From positions 1-13,018 of the forward strand of contig JAJYWW010000074.1 of assembly GCA_021791295.1 (NCBI GenBank): a DNA stretch of 13,018 nt, in the 5' to 3' direction. Made by a program: the position numbers and the translations under genes. The DNA is from a bacterium (GTDB taxonomy: Bacteria > SZUA-79 > Acidulodesulfobacterales > Acidulodesulfobacteraceae). Each line of letters starts with the position of its first letter. Position 1 is the first letter of the stretch. Below, in pieces: positions 5,175 through 12,582 of the stretch. The notes beneath the pieces were generated by a model that worked only from the letters and a program-made list of their open reading frames with translations, ran no database searches and was not told the DNA's origin.

Positions 5175-6929
5175 ATGCGTTATTATTTTTTTCACGGAAA
5201 GGGCGGGGTCGGAAAAACAACGGTATCATCGGCATTTGCCGTAAGGTTTGCGCTTGAGGGCGAAAAGACATTGATTGTTTCAACCGACCCTGCGTCTAAT
5301 CTGAGCGATATTTTTGAACAGAAAATAGGAAATACAGAAAAAAAGATTGAAGGATTTGAAAATCTTTACGCAGTAGAAATGGATTCCGATGCGGAGGTTT
5401 TAAAGTATAAACAGAAGGTTCTGGGGGACAGCGCAGGATTCCTGCCGGAAGATGTTTTAAATTCTATCGAAGAAGAGTTTAAATCCCCCTGCACATCCGA
5501 AATTGCTTTTTTTAACAGCTTTACGGAGTTTTTTCTTAAGAAAGATTACGGCAATATTATATTTGACACGGCTCCTTCCGTCCATACCCTGCGGCTCCTT
5601 GAACTGCCTATGGAGTGGACGGCATACATCGACGAAGTCAAAAAAGGCGCTGGGCAGACATGTATGGGACCGGTGGTAAATTTAGACGGATATTATGAGC
5701 AGTATAAAATCGCACTAAACGGATTAAAAAACCCGGAACTTACGACCTTCGTATTTGTAATGCATCCTAAAGAACTCGATTTGCTCGAAATTAAAAATTC
5801 TACCGAAGAAGTAAAAAAATTCGGCATAACAAATATTGAGATTATCGTAAATGCAGTTTTGCCGGATGAATTATATCGCAAGCCGGAATTTAAAGATATT
5901 ATCGATAACCAGAGAAAAATTTTAAAATCAATAGAATTAACCGGATTTAAAACACTAAAGATAAATTTAAAAAATAAAGAGGTAAAGGGATTAAAGTCGC
6001 TGATCGTCTTTTTTTCAAATTTAATTGAGAATTCCAATGAGGATAAAATCACCTTTACAAATAATATCGACATTAAACAAAAAAACAATGAACTTGTTCA
6101 AAATATAACATCTCAAAAGACGCCTTTTTACCTGTTTTTCACAGGCAAGGGCGGAACGGGCAAAACCGTGTCTTCGCTTTTGTTCGGAAAATATTTTGCA
6201 GAAAAAGGAATGAAAACGTTAGTCGTTTCCGCCGATTATTCCGGGCATATAACAAAAATAACCGGACTAAAAAATATAGGCGAAGTTCCGGTCAAATCCG
6301 AAGTTGACTATAATTTATATTTTGCAAAAATTTCTCCAGATTCGGCTTTAGACGAATATAAGAAAAACACGATCGAATATTTTAAATCATATTCCGGCAA
6401 CGAAAAATCGCTTAAGGTTTTAGAAGAGGAATTAAATTCCCCCTGCACCGAAGAAGTTGCCGTTTTTAAAAAATTCAGCAGTTTCTTTTTTGAATATAAA
6501 GATTACGACGTTATAATTTTCGATGCCGCGCCTACCGGCCATGCGCTAAGGCTTTTATACATCAGCTTGGAATACGCAAAAATGGACAAGAAAGATACAA
6601 GGCTTGAAGAACTCGTGAAAATACTTAAAAATCCAAATAAAACCATATTTTCGCTCTGCCTTTATCCCGAATACAGCCCTATTGAGGAAGCCAAAAGGGC
6701 ATATGACGATTTAAAAGCGGCTGGGATTAATACTTCATTTCTGGTCGTTAATTATATTCTCGGCGGTAATTTTAACGACGCTTTTTTTAACGGCAGGAAG
6801 AAAATGCAGGAAACTTACCTTGAATCGATAAAGCAAAAATTCGGCATCCCTTTTTTCATGATACCGCAATATATAAGCGAGATTAATAATCAAAAAACTT
6901 TAGACGCTCTTTATTCTTTAGTGTTTTAA
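5175..6929 (+). CDS. arsA: Two-domain arsenite pump ATPase ArsA
   Basis: ArsA is the cytosolic ATPase that energises arsenite export through ArsB. At 584 residues it has the full bacterial tandem architecture. Domain A1 has P-loop GKGGVGKTT (8-16) and switch-II DTAPSVHTLRLL (131-142). Domain A2 has P-loop GKGGTGKT (324-331) and DAAPTGHALRLL (450-461). The three metalloid cysteines of the family are conserved: C106 (SPCTSEIAFF), C163 (GQTCMGP) and C424 (SPCTEEVAVF). The linker lies at ~275-315. Both switch-II motifs depart from DTAPTGHTLR: A1 has Ser-Val for Thr-Gly and A2 has two Thr-to-Ala changes, suggesting unequal roles for the sites. A GAGGG ribosome site precedes the ATG. arsD ends 37 bases upstream and arsB starts 35 bases downstream. 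Confidence 0.95.
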   Translation: MRYYFFHGKGGVGKTTVSSAFAVRFALEGEKTLIVSTDPASNLSDIFEQKIGNTEKKIEGFENLYAVEMDSDAEVLKYKQKVLGDSAGFLPEDVLNSIEEEFKSPCTSEIAFFNSFTEFFLKKDYGNIIFDTAPSVHTLRLLELPMEWTAYIDEVKKGAGQTCMGPVVNLDGYYEQYKIALNGLKNPELTTFVFVMHPKELDLLEIKNSTEEVKKFGITNIEIIVNAVLPDELYRKPEFKDIIDNQRKILKSIELTGFKTLKINLKNKEVKGLKSLIVFFSNLIENSNEDKITFTNNIDIKQKNNELVQNITSQKTPFYLFFTGKGGTGKTVSSLLFGKYFAEKGMKTLVVSADYSGHITKITGLKNIGEVPVKSEVDYNLYFAKISPDSALDEYKKNTIEYFKSYSGNEKSLKVLEEELNSPCTEEVAVFKKFSSFFFEYKDYDVIIFDAAPTGHALRLLYISLEYAKMDKKDTRLEELVKILKNPNKTIFSLCLYPEYSPIEEAKRAYDDLKAAGINTSFLVVNYILGGNFNDAFFNGRKKMQETYLESIKQKFGIPFFMIPQYISEINNQKTLDALYSLVF

Positions 6930-6964
6930 TTAATAGATTTTTACGATAAAGGTGTATATATATT

Positions 6965-8284
6965 ATGGGTTTACTACTGTCTCACGATTATAAAGTTATT
7001 TTTGCCGTAGCTATTTTTCTCTTTACGCTCTTTCTTGTTATAAAAAAGCCCTACAATATAGGAATAGGCTACAGCGCCGTAATAGGCGCGGTTTTAGCTT
7101 TTATTTTAGGCATAATACAATACATCGACATTTTTAAAGTCGTCGATATAGTTTGGGATGCTACATTTACCTTTGTGGCTACTATAATTATTTCTTTAAT
7201 ACTCGACGAAATAGGTTTTTTTGAATGGGCGGCACTGCATATCGCAAGATTTGCAGGAGGAAGCGGCAGAAAATTATTTATCTACGTTATACTTCTTGGA
7301 GCATTAGTTGCTGCTTTATTTGCAAACGACGGAGCAGCGCTTATTATTACGCCTATAGTATATGAAAAAATGAAAGCGCTTAAATTTAACAGGAAAAATA
7401 TGCTTCCGTTTATTATAGCGGGAGGATTTATTGCCGATACAGCATCGCTTCCGTTAAAAACTTCAAACCTTGTCAACATAGTATCGACAGATTACTTTAA
7501 CATTGGTTTTTTTACATATTTTATAAATATGCTCACGCCGGATATATTTTCTATTATAATTTCGATTTGCGCGCTTTACCTTTTTTTCAGGAAAGATATC
7601 CCCGCCCGTTACGACGTCGGTTCGTTAAAAATACCTAAAGATGCCATAAAAGACGAAAAACTTTTTAAATATTCTTTTTTAATTCTGGTTCTGCTTTTAG
7701 GGGGTTATTTTGCAAGCGAATTTTTAAATTTACCCGTTTCGATTTTTGCAATAGCATTTGCCGCCTTATTTTCTTATATGGGTTTCAAGAGCCCGGCAGT
7801 TAATTTAAAAAGCGTGTTTAAAGATGCCCCGTGGAGCATAGTAATATTTTCAATAGGAATGTATCTTGTAGTTTTTGGCTTAAAGAATGTCGGTTTAACC
7901 GAGCTGCTTGGCAGGTCTATTTCTTATTTTTCCCGTTCAGGCGTTTTTATTTTAACGGTTTATACTGGATATTTGGCGGCTTTTATATCTTCTATTATGA
8001 ATAATATGCCGACTGTAATGATAAACTCCCTTGCGATTCATTCGGCAAATCTTAAAAGCATAATGCTGAAACCTGCCGTATATGCTAATGTTATAGGATG
8101 CGATTTAGGTCCTAAAATTACGCCTATCGGTTCGCTGGCGACTTTATTATGGCTCAACGTATTGGAAAGAAAAGGAATTAAAATAAGCTGGGGTTATTAC
8201 TTTAAAGTAGGAATAATTTTAACAATCCCTGTATTATTTGTTACGCTTTTGGGTCTTTATTTGGGAATGCTGGTGAAATTTTAA
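6965..8284 (+). CDS. arsB: Arsenite efflux permease ArsB
   Basis: Inner-membrane arsenite/antimonite exporter of the ion transporter superfamily, 439 aa with about 12 hydrophobic segments. It works alone on the proton gradient or as the channel subunit of the ArsAB pump. Motifs closely match the enterobacterial ArsB: LDEIGFFEWAALHIARF (~80-96), FANDGAALIITPIV (119-132), GGFIADTASLPL, MNNMPTVMINSLAI, and YANVIGCDLGPKITPIGSL with Cys379. Family length is normal, and no disruption is seen. The upstream AAAGGTG ribosome site is modest. The two-domain ArsA just upstream makes the ATP-driven mode likely. A second, unrelated arsenite permease gene occurs later in the same operon. Confidence 0.95.
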   Translation: MGLLLSHDYKVIFAVAIFLFTLFLVIKKPYNIGIGYSAVIGAVLAFILGIIQYIDIFKVVDIVWDATFTFVATIIISLILDEIGFFEWAALHIARFAGGSGRKLFIYVILLGALVAALFANDGAALIITPIVYEKMKALKFNRKNMLPFIIAGGFIADTASLPLKTSNLVNIVSTDYFNIGFFTYFINMLTPDIFSIIISICALYLFFRKDIPARYDVGSLKIPKDAIKDEKLFKYSFLILVLLLGGYFASEFLNLPVSIFAIAFAALFSYMGFKSPAVNLKSVFKDAPWSIVIFSIGMYLVVFGLKNVGLTELLGRSISYFSRSGVFILTVYTGYLAAFISSIMNNMPTVMINSLAIHSANLKSIMLKPAVYANVIGCDLGPKITPIGSLATLLWLNVLERKGIKISWGYYFKVGIILTIPVLFVTLLGLYLGMLVKF

Positions 8285-8298
8285 ATGGGGGGCTATTT

Positions 8299-9240
8299 AT
8301 GTTTGATACTGCTTTATATGCCGTAAATTTTGGGGATTTTTTTTATGAAAATTTGGACTGTTTTGCTGATTTTGTAGCAAAATTAGGCTTTAAAGAAATT
8401 ATCCTAATACATGTCATAGACATTAATAAATTACAGCACAGCCTGTATTCCCGCTATAATAAAGAAGATGAAGAAAAGATAAAAGAAATTGCCGAAGACA
8501 GGTTTAAAGAAATTAAAAAAGATTTAGAAAAATATGGCTTTGGAATTAAGTATAAGATTCGCGTAGGTAACATTGCAGATGAAATAGCAAATGAAGCCGA
8601 TAAGGAAAATGTCGATTTTATTGTTTTAGATAAAAAAACTGCGGATGAAACACATAGGCGCAAATTTTTTGCGTTTTACGGCTCTCCTATATATGAAATC
8701 CTTATGAAATCCAATAAGCCGATTTTGATAACAAAAAGAAACCTAAAATATTCTTTAGATTTAAATAAAAATGGCAATGAAGGTAATTTTGACTATAAAG
8801 GTCTGTTTGACGACGTTTTGTTTGCAACCGATTTTTCTGATTCATCGTTAAAAGCTGTTCCTTTTTTGAATAATATTCCTCCGAATATTATTCAAAAGAT
8901 GACATTATTAACAGCTTTAGACGAAAAAATGATTGACAATAGAAACGAGAAGGATTTAGACGCTTTTGAATTGAAAATAGCAGAAAAATTTGAAAATATA
9001 ATTCAAGATTTTAATTATAGATTTACAAAAGAAAAATCTAATCTTGAAACTGTTATAAAAGTTATAAAAAGGGGATGCCCCTGCAAAGAGATAAATAATT
9101 TTATCGTTCAAACAGGCAAAAAACTTCTTGTAATCGGGTTTAAAGGAAGAGATAAAGAAAAAGGACAAGAAATATTTTTTGGAAGCACGGCGGAAAGAAT
9201 AATAAGCGCTTTACCGTGTTCAATTTTGGTAGTCAAATAA
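8299..9240 (+). CDS. Tandem universal stress protein with a Cys-Pro-Cys motif
   Basis: UspA-like cytoplasmic protein of 313 residues with two Usp domains: ~1-147 and ~168-313, joined by a charged linker. The C-terminal domain keeps an ATP-binding-type signature, GFKG (280-283) followed by GSTAER (295-300). The N-terminal domain has lost the glycines at the equivalent place (LDKKTADETHRR) and is probably non-nucleotide-binding. Where Usp proteins usually have G-x-P-x-x-E-I, this one reads GCPCKEI, giving Cys260 and Cys262, and Cys307 is also present. It starts 14 bases after arsB behind a G-rich ribosome site, so it is firmly inside the operon. Tandem Usps in ars clusters are uncommon in classical descriptions. 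A role in arsenic or general stress signalling is inference. Confidence 0.88.
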   Translation: MFDTALYAVNFGDFFYENLDCFADFVAKLGFKEIILIHVIDINKLQHSLYSRYNKEDEEKIKEIAEDRFKEIKKDLEKYGFGIKYKIRVGNIADEIANEADKENVDFIVLDKKTADETHRRKFFAFYGSPIYEILMKSNKPILITKRNLKYSLDLNKNGNEGNFDYKGLFDDVLFATDFSDSSLKAVPFLNNIPPNIIQKMTLLTALDEKMIDNRNEKDLDAFELKIAEKFENIIQDFNYRFTKEKSNLETVIKVIKRGCPCKEINNFIVQTGKKLLVIGFKGRDKEKGQEIFFGSTAERIISALPCSILVVK

Positions 9241-9280
9241 AAGATGAAGACCATTTTTAAAGAATAGGGGGGAACAGACA

Positions 9281-9709
9281 GTGAAAATAATTTTTCTATG
9301 CACGGGAAATTCTGCAAGGAGTCAAATGGCAGAGGGGTTTGCCGGAGATTTAAAGGAAAAGGTTTACAAGGATAAAAATTTGGTAATTTTGAGCGCAGGG
9401 GTATCTCCTAAGCCTGTAAATCCTTTATCTATAAAGGTTATGGCCGAAAAAGGCATCGACTTAACCGGAAATAAATCAAAATCCTTGGACGATATAGATT
9501 TAACGAATGCCGATTATGTAATTACTTTATGTGGAGACGCCAAGGATAACTGTCCGTATGTCGGAGCAAAAACTAAAAATCTTCACTGGGATTTATTGGA
9601 CCCTGCGAATGCCGAGGGAAGCGAAGAAGAAAAACTTAATTTTTTTAGAAAAATCAGGGATGAAATTGAAATCAGAGTAAAAGATTTTCTAAAAACTATT
9701 ATAATATAA
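9281..9709 (+). CDS. arsC: Thioredoxin-coupled arsenate reductase ArsC
   Basis: Reduces arsenate to arsenite in the cytosol so that the efflux proteins can export it. It belongs to the low-molecular-weight phosphatase-fold class typified by plasmid pI258 ArsC, not the glutaredoxin class. The phosphate loop is C7-TGNSAR-S14, and the other two redox cysteines are C84 and C91 (LCGDAKDNCP), with the exact seven-residue spacing of Cys82/Cys89. The Asp of HWDLLDP is in the acid-loop position. At 142 residues it is full length. The start is GTG at 9281, supported by a G6 ribosome site at 9267-9272. It lies between usp and the acr3-like gene in the same transcription unit. Confidence 0.94.
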   Translation: MKIIFLCTGNSARSQMAEGFAGDLKEKVYKDKNLVILSAGVSPKPVNPLSIKVMAEKGIDLTGNKSKSLDDIDLTNADYVITLCGDAKDNCPYVGAKTKNLHWDLLDPANAEGSEEEKLNFFRKIRDEIEIRVKDFLKTIII

Positions 9710-9821
9710 ATATGTAATTAAATAATTTTTATTTTAAATATGCGACTATAACCGGAAAGATTTATGCTATATGCGGTAAGTTGAAAATGAAATATAAATA
9801 ATAAAATGGGGTGATTGGAAA

Positions 9822-10802
9822 ATGGCAATATTGTCAACAGAGGACAAAGAAAAACCTTTTATACTTATTGGCGCCGTTATACTTGGAATTATCGTCCAGC
9901 GGATTATCGGTTCAATCCCTTGGCTGATTAATTTTACCGAAGCCGGAGTATTTTTTGTCATTGTTACCGTTATGCTCCCGGTAGAGATAAAAGACGTCGG
10001 CAAGGCTTTTAAAAAGGTAAAACCAACCGCCGTAGCCCTTTTTGTTAATTTTATATTTATTCCTATCTTTGCATGGACGGCGGGTTGGCTTATACTTAAA
10101 AATTATCCTAACTTCTGGATAGGCGCGATTTTATATACACTTACGCCATGCATCGAGTGGTATCTAATATTCATCCAAATTGCAAAAGGCGACGTATCGT
10201 GGGGGATAGCCTTACTCCCATGGAACATAATCCTTCAGATTGCACTTATGCCCCTTTATCTATATATTCTTGTAGGAAAAATAATTCCGATTGATATGAT
10301 GACCCTTTTGTGGAGTGTCGGGTTATTTCTTATTGCGCCGTTTGTTTTGAGTTATATAGTGCAGAAGATATTGATAAAGAAGAAGGGAAGGGATTACTTT
10401 TTTGGAGATTTTAAGTCTGCGATGGAAGAGGTAACGTTGTGGGCGCTTGTTTTAGTAATCATGAGCATGTTTATATCCCAGAACTCTTTTAGTATATCAG
10501 ATATTAATAAAGTGGGATTTCTAATCCTATTTTTGATTATTTTCTTTTTTATCTTGTTTATTCTTGCTATTATAAATGGCAAACTCTTTAATCTCGGCTA
10601 TGAAGATACCGTTACGATGGCATTTACAACGACGGCAAGAAATTCCGAGGCAGTGATAGGAGTTGCGGTTGCCGCATTCCCGGGACACCCAATGGTATAT
10701 TTAGCTATAATTCTTGGTCCATTAGTTGAGCTTCCAATGCTTTTAGTCCTCTCAAGGATTTTATTAGGATTAAAAGAGCGGATATGGACGATAGCCGAAT
10801 AA
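9822..10802 (+). CDS. Acr3-like arsenite permease (BASS superfamily)
   Basis: Membrane protein of 326 aa with about ten hydrophobic segments, in the bile acid:sodium symporter/ACR3 superfamily, likely exporting arsenite. The fourth segment carries the conserved cysteine in LTPCIEW (Cys110), and TTTARNSEAVIGVAVAAF plus GPLVELPML (Glu303) match the C-terminal Acr3 signatures. These correspond in kind to the Cys and Glu shown to be essential in studied Acr3 proteins. It departs from canonical Acr3, which has PCTAMVFVW and NNFELA in these places, so it belongs to a divergent branch often just called arsenic resistance protein; the substrate range is unproven. The 112-base gap upstream is the largest in the operon, with a GGGGTGA ribosome site, but no separate promoter stands out. 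Confidence 0.87.
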   Translation: MAILSTEDKEKPFILIGAVILGIIVQRIIGSIPWLINFTEAGVFFVIVTVMLPVEIKDVGKAFKKVKPTAVALFVNFIFIPIFAWTAGWLILKNYPNFWIGAILYTLTPCIEWYLIFIQIAKGDVSWGIALLPWNIILQIALMPLYLYILVGKIIPIDMMTLLWSVGLFLIAPFVLSYIVQKILIKKKGRDYFFGDFKSAMEEVTLWALVLVIMSMFISQNSFSISDINKVGFLILFLIIFFFILFILAIINGKLFNLGYEDTVTMAFTTTARNSEAVIGVAVAAFPGHPMVYLAIILGPLVELPMLLVLSRILLGLKERIWTIAE

Positions 10803-10911
10803 TTTAAATTACCTTAAACCACCGTTAGAAACTTGAAAACCACCATCAAGTTATTGTAAAATATAGGTGTTAAACAAATAAAAACAATAACCCAAAAGGT
10901 GGCTTATAATA

Positions 10912-10983
10912 TATAAGACCATGCGTCTTATAAGTTTATCACTAAAATTAAAAATGAGCAACATATCAGACCATATGTCTGAT
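10912..10983. repeat. Two related hairpins inside the mini-IS
   Basis: TATAAGAC-CATGC-GTCTTATA (10912-10932) spans the first ATG of the internal frame. ATCAGAC-CATAT-GTCTGAT (10965-10983) follows. Both share the core AGACCATNNGTCT, which suggests a repeated binding site or structures that limit translation. Confidence 0.6.
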
Positions 10984-11142
10984 GAAATTATATCCTTCGG
11001 CGATATATTCTTCTGCGGTATTGAAAAAGCATGCCTTTTTCAGCAGAAGAATATGATCTTATTAGCCGATTTAATAAAGAATTTAAAACTTGAAGAAAGA
11101 TTGGATTCTTCTCTTCCTAAAGCCGGAAACATCTATAATTAA
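10921..11142 (+). pseudogene. Probable transposase N-terminal remnant, 73 codons
   Basis: The frame lies wholly inside the 411-bp element. Its last part, LADLIKNLKLEERLDSSLPKAGN, resembles the N-terminal region of some DDE transposases (IS1380-like wording such as a LGL-x-x-L-D-x-x-LP-x-x-GSN stretch), and then stops where the protein should continue. That fits an internal deletion. The start is uncertain: ATG 10921 lies in a hairpin, and ATG 10954 is an alternative. The family call is tentative, since IS1380 members are not known for 9-bp duplications. Confidence 0.45.
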
Positions 11143-11236
11143 TCACCAAAAATAATAAAAAACGATAAAAACTATTGAAAATTAAATTGTGGAGTTTCTA
11201 ACGGCGATTTAAGGTTGTATAATTTAAGGAATGACT

Positions 11237-11461
11237 ATGACTATACTTACGGCATACGGAGCATTTGTAATTGCATTAATGGTGATTTTTTATGCCCTCG
11301 AACCAAAGGATCGTATTTACACTTTTTTATTTGGACTATCCTGCTTAGCTTCCGCTTTATACGGGTTTTTGGCGGGAACATGGCCGTTCGGGATAGCTGA
11401 AATTATCTGGGGCATTATTGCTTTTAGGAAGTGGAATAATAACGTCAAAGAACAAAATTAA
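11237..11461 (+). CDS. Small membrane protein, probable last gene of the ars operon
   Basis: A 74-residue protein of three hydrophobic segments (~4-21, ~27-45 and ~47-64) with a short basic tail. Its YGFLAGTWPFGIAEIIWGIIAFRKW end recalls a widespread family of uncharacterised small membrane proteins; I know no function for it. ATG 11237 is preferred because AAGGA at 11226-11230 has a 6-base spacing to it but touches the other ATG at 11231. The ribosome site lies in the right target duplication of the 411-bp element. Deleting the element in silico would place this start 14 bases after the acr3 stop, so before the insertion it was very likely co-transcribed with the ars genes. It may now be poorly expressed. 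Confidence 0.75.
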   Translation: MTILTAYGAFVIALMVIFYALEPKDRIYTFLFGLSCLASALYGFLAGTWPFGIAEIIWGIIAFRKWNNNVKEQN

Positions 11462-11488
11462 TGTAAAAATAAGATAGGCGGTAAAATA

Positions 11489-11515
11489 GATACTGTCAAC
11501 TTTTTTGTGTAAATT
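11489..11515 (-). repeat. IS256-type terminal inverted repeat (single end)
   Basis: GATACTGTCAAC followed by T6 and GTGTAAAT has the form of IS256-family termini (GATA...GTC...TTGTGTAAA). The partner end, which should read TTTACACA...GACAGTATC on the plus strand, is not found in the window, so only one end survives. The decayed transposase frame on the minus strand terminates inside this repeat, as is common in that family. Confidence 0.5.
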
Positions 11516-11932
11516 TTTTATAAAAAGGCAAATTAGGCTACACCTTCCCGACAATATTATGCGTCCAAGCCGCTTCCATTTTTATGGATATAAATGCAAG
11601 CAGATTATATGAACTGTTTTCCCCGGCTAATATCTCCATCGTAAATATCTTCCGAGTTTGTCGTCAAATAGCCTATAAAGGCAGTTTGCAAGTTTTACCC
11701 ATAAATAGTTCCTTTGTTAATTTTTTAGTAGTGCCTTGTTTGTTAGACTTTGTTCTTTGTTGTCTCATCGTAGCCCTTAATATTACGTTTCTGACAAAGT
11801 CGGCGTTTTTTTTGCTATATGTGAAGTTTTTATAAAGTCTGATTGCAAAATAACAAACATTATGGGAGTCAAAAAAATAATTTCGTCTTACGACGACTAT
11901 GATATCGATTACGAAATATAGCCAAAAAAACT
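11496..11932 (-). pseudogene. Decayed IS256/Mutator-type transposase, C-terminal part
   Basis: One minus-strand frame reads sensibly from about 11932 down to a TGA at 11496-11498 within the terminal repeat, but is broken by three in-frame stops at 11673 (TAG), 11664 (TGA) and 11538 (TAG). Recognisable pieces are RQTRKIFTMEILAGENSSYN, then LLAFISIKMEAAWTHN, and NLPFYKKFTQKS at the end. A basic -RQTRKI- segment followed by a helix with a late Trp is the arrangement at the C terminus of Mutator-type transposases. The catalytic residues are missing. The plus-strand frame over 11584-11835 is its shadow. The family call rests on memory of motifs and the terminal repeat. Confidence 0.45.
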
Positions 11933-12043
11933 ATTGCTATTTAATTAAAGCCGTTTTAAATAACTGCTAATAGTTTTTTATGCCTAAAGATAAGTTTCCG
12001 AGCCTTGAAAACAAATTTACGAAGTTTTTTAAACCATTATCAA

Positions 12044-12094
12044 CGTTAATTTTACCGAAAATCGGACAACTGTCCATTTTCGGTAAAATTAACG
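12044..12094. repeat. Perfect 19-bp-arm palindrome with internal hairpin
   Basis: CGTTAATTTTACCGAAAAT (12044-12062) and ATTTTCGGTAAAATTAACG (12076-12094) are exact inverse complements. The loop itself folds as GGAC-AACT-GTCC (12064-12075). There is no T-run to make it a plain terminator. Its central 23 bases recur in inverted orientation, with three differences, at 12118-12140. Confidence 0.85.
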
Positions 12095-12101
12095 CTATTG
12101 A

Positions 12102-12249
12102 GAAAGATTTTTTACAAAAAATAGACACCTGTCCGATTTTTGTAAATTAATTCCTTTCATGCAGGACTTTGAACTGCCTTTATACAATGTCTGGACGCTT
12201 AATAAGCGATTTAAGGCATTTAAATTTGCGGTTAAGGTTTTATCTATCT
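12102..12249 (+). pseudogene. Possible DNA-methylase gene fragment
   Basis: The plus strand is open for 49 codons with no proper start. The middle reads LIPFMQDFELPLYNVWTLNK, reminiscent of a conserved stretch of ParB/adenine methylase-type proteins (LPLYNVW). It then loses resemblance and stops at 12247. The first codons fall in the second palindrome. It could be a chance reading; the match is from memory only. Confidence 0.22.
12111..12146. repeat. Second palindrome related to the one at 12044
   Basis: TTTACAAAAAAT (12111-12122) pairs with ATTTTTGTAAA (12136-12146) with one bulged base, and ACA-CC-TGT forms the tip. Its core, 12118-12140, is an inverted copy of 12058-12080. Both cores share GGACA-N2-TGTC flanked by AAAAT and ATTTT. 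Confidence 0.75.
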
Positions 12250-12354
12250 GACCGTTTCCGAGCCTTAAAAACGATTTTAAAGCTATTTTTTTTGTAAAAT
12301 TCACCCAAACAAGTTAAAAGCGAGAAACCGGAACAAAAAAACAAGCAAATCAAT

Positions 12355-12383
12355 ACTTCCTAAAATTTATTATTTTAGGAAGT
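12355..12383. repeat. Inverted repeat ACTTCCTAAAA/TTTTAGGAAGT
   Basis: Perfect 11-bp arms at 12355-12365 and 12373-12383 surround a 7-base AT loop. A shorter inverted repeat, TTTCCTAT (12451-12458)/ATAGGAAA (12468-12475), lies about 70 bases downstream and shares TTCCTA/TAGGAA. Both precede the toxin-antitoxin genes and could be operators for antitoxin binding, or a terminator for upstream transcripts. Confidence 0.55.
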
Positions 12384-12582
12384 AAACTGGCAGGAACGGA
12401 TAAAAAAATAATAAAAATTTAAGATTTTACGGCAGATTTTTAGTTAAAAATTTCCTATTATAGTATTATAGGAAACGATTAAAATTAAAAGCCAAATTTT
12501 AAAATTTTATACGGCTTGATTATCTTTCCGTATAGTGCTATATTTTAAATATATAATTAAGTTAACTTTTGGAGTTTATAGT

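Larger units (their letters stand above)
10808..11218. mobile_element. 411-bp internally deleted IS or MITE downstream of acr3
   Basis: Imperfect ~23-bp terminal repeats flank it: left 10811-10833 and right 11193-11215, each ending in the perfect 12-mer CCGTTAGAAACT/AGTTTCTAACGG, with only two mismatches over 23. The direct repeat ATAATTTAA sits immediately outside (10799-10807 and 11219-11227), as a 9-bp target duplication. Subterminal inverted repeats (CCACC at 10840 with GGTGG at 10898; GTTATTGT at 10850 with ACAATAAC at 10884) could shield the internal frame from outside transcripts. An interior frame looks like the beginning of a transposase with the rest deleted. The IS family is not determined. 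Confidence 0.78.
11994..12272. repeat. Direct repeat pair GTTTCCGAGCCTTRAAAAC bracketing two palindromes
   Basis: Copies lie at 11994-12012 (G at the variable position) and 12254-12272 (A), 260 bases apart; weaker similarity extends outwards on both sides. Between them lie the two palindromes described separately. The arrangement suggests a small repeat module or the remains of an inserted cassette. No product is assigned. Confidence 0.6.

Noticed and set aside
10803..10910. Rho-independent terminator for the ars operon
   Set aside because: The inverted repeats here belong to the mini-IS end and no stem followed by a T-run is seen.
11215..11400. 61-codon plus-strand frame overlapping the small membrane gene
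   Set aside because: It begins in the terminal repeat of the mini-IS and is the wrong frame of a well-formed membrane protein with its own ribosome site.
12095..12304. 69-codon minus-strand frame over the palindromes
   Set aside because: It crosses a palindrome and one of the direct repeats, lacks a ribosome site, and competes with a more protein-like plus-strand reading.
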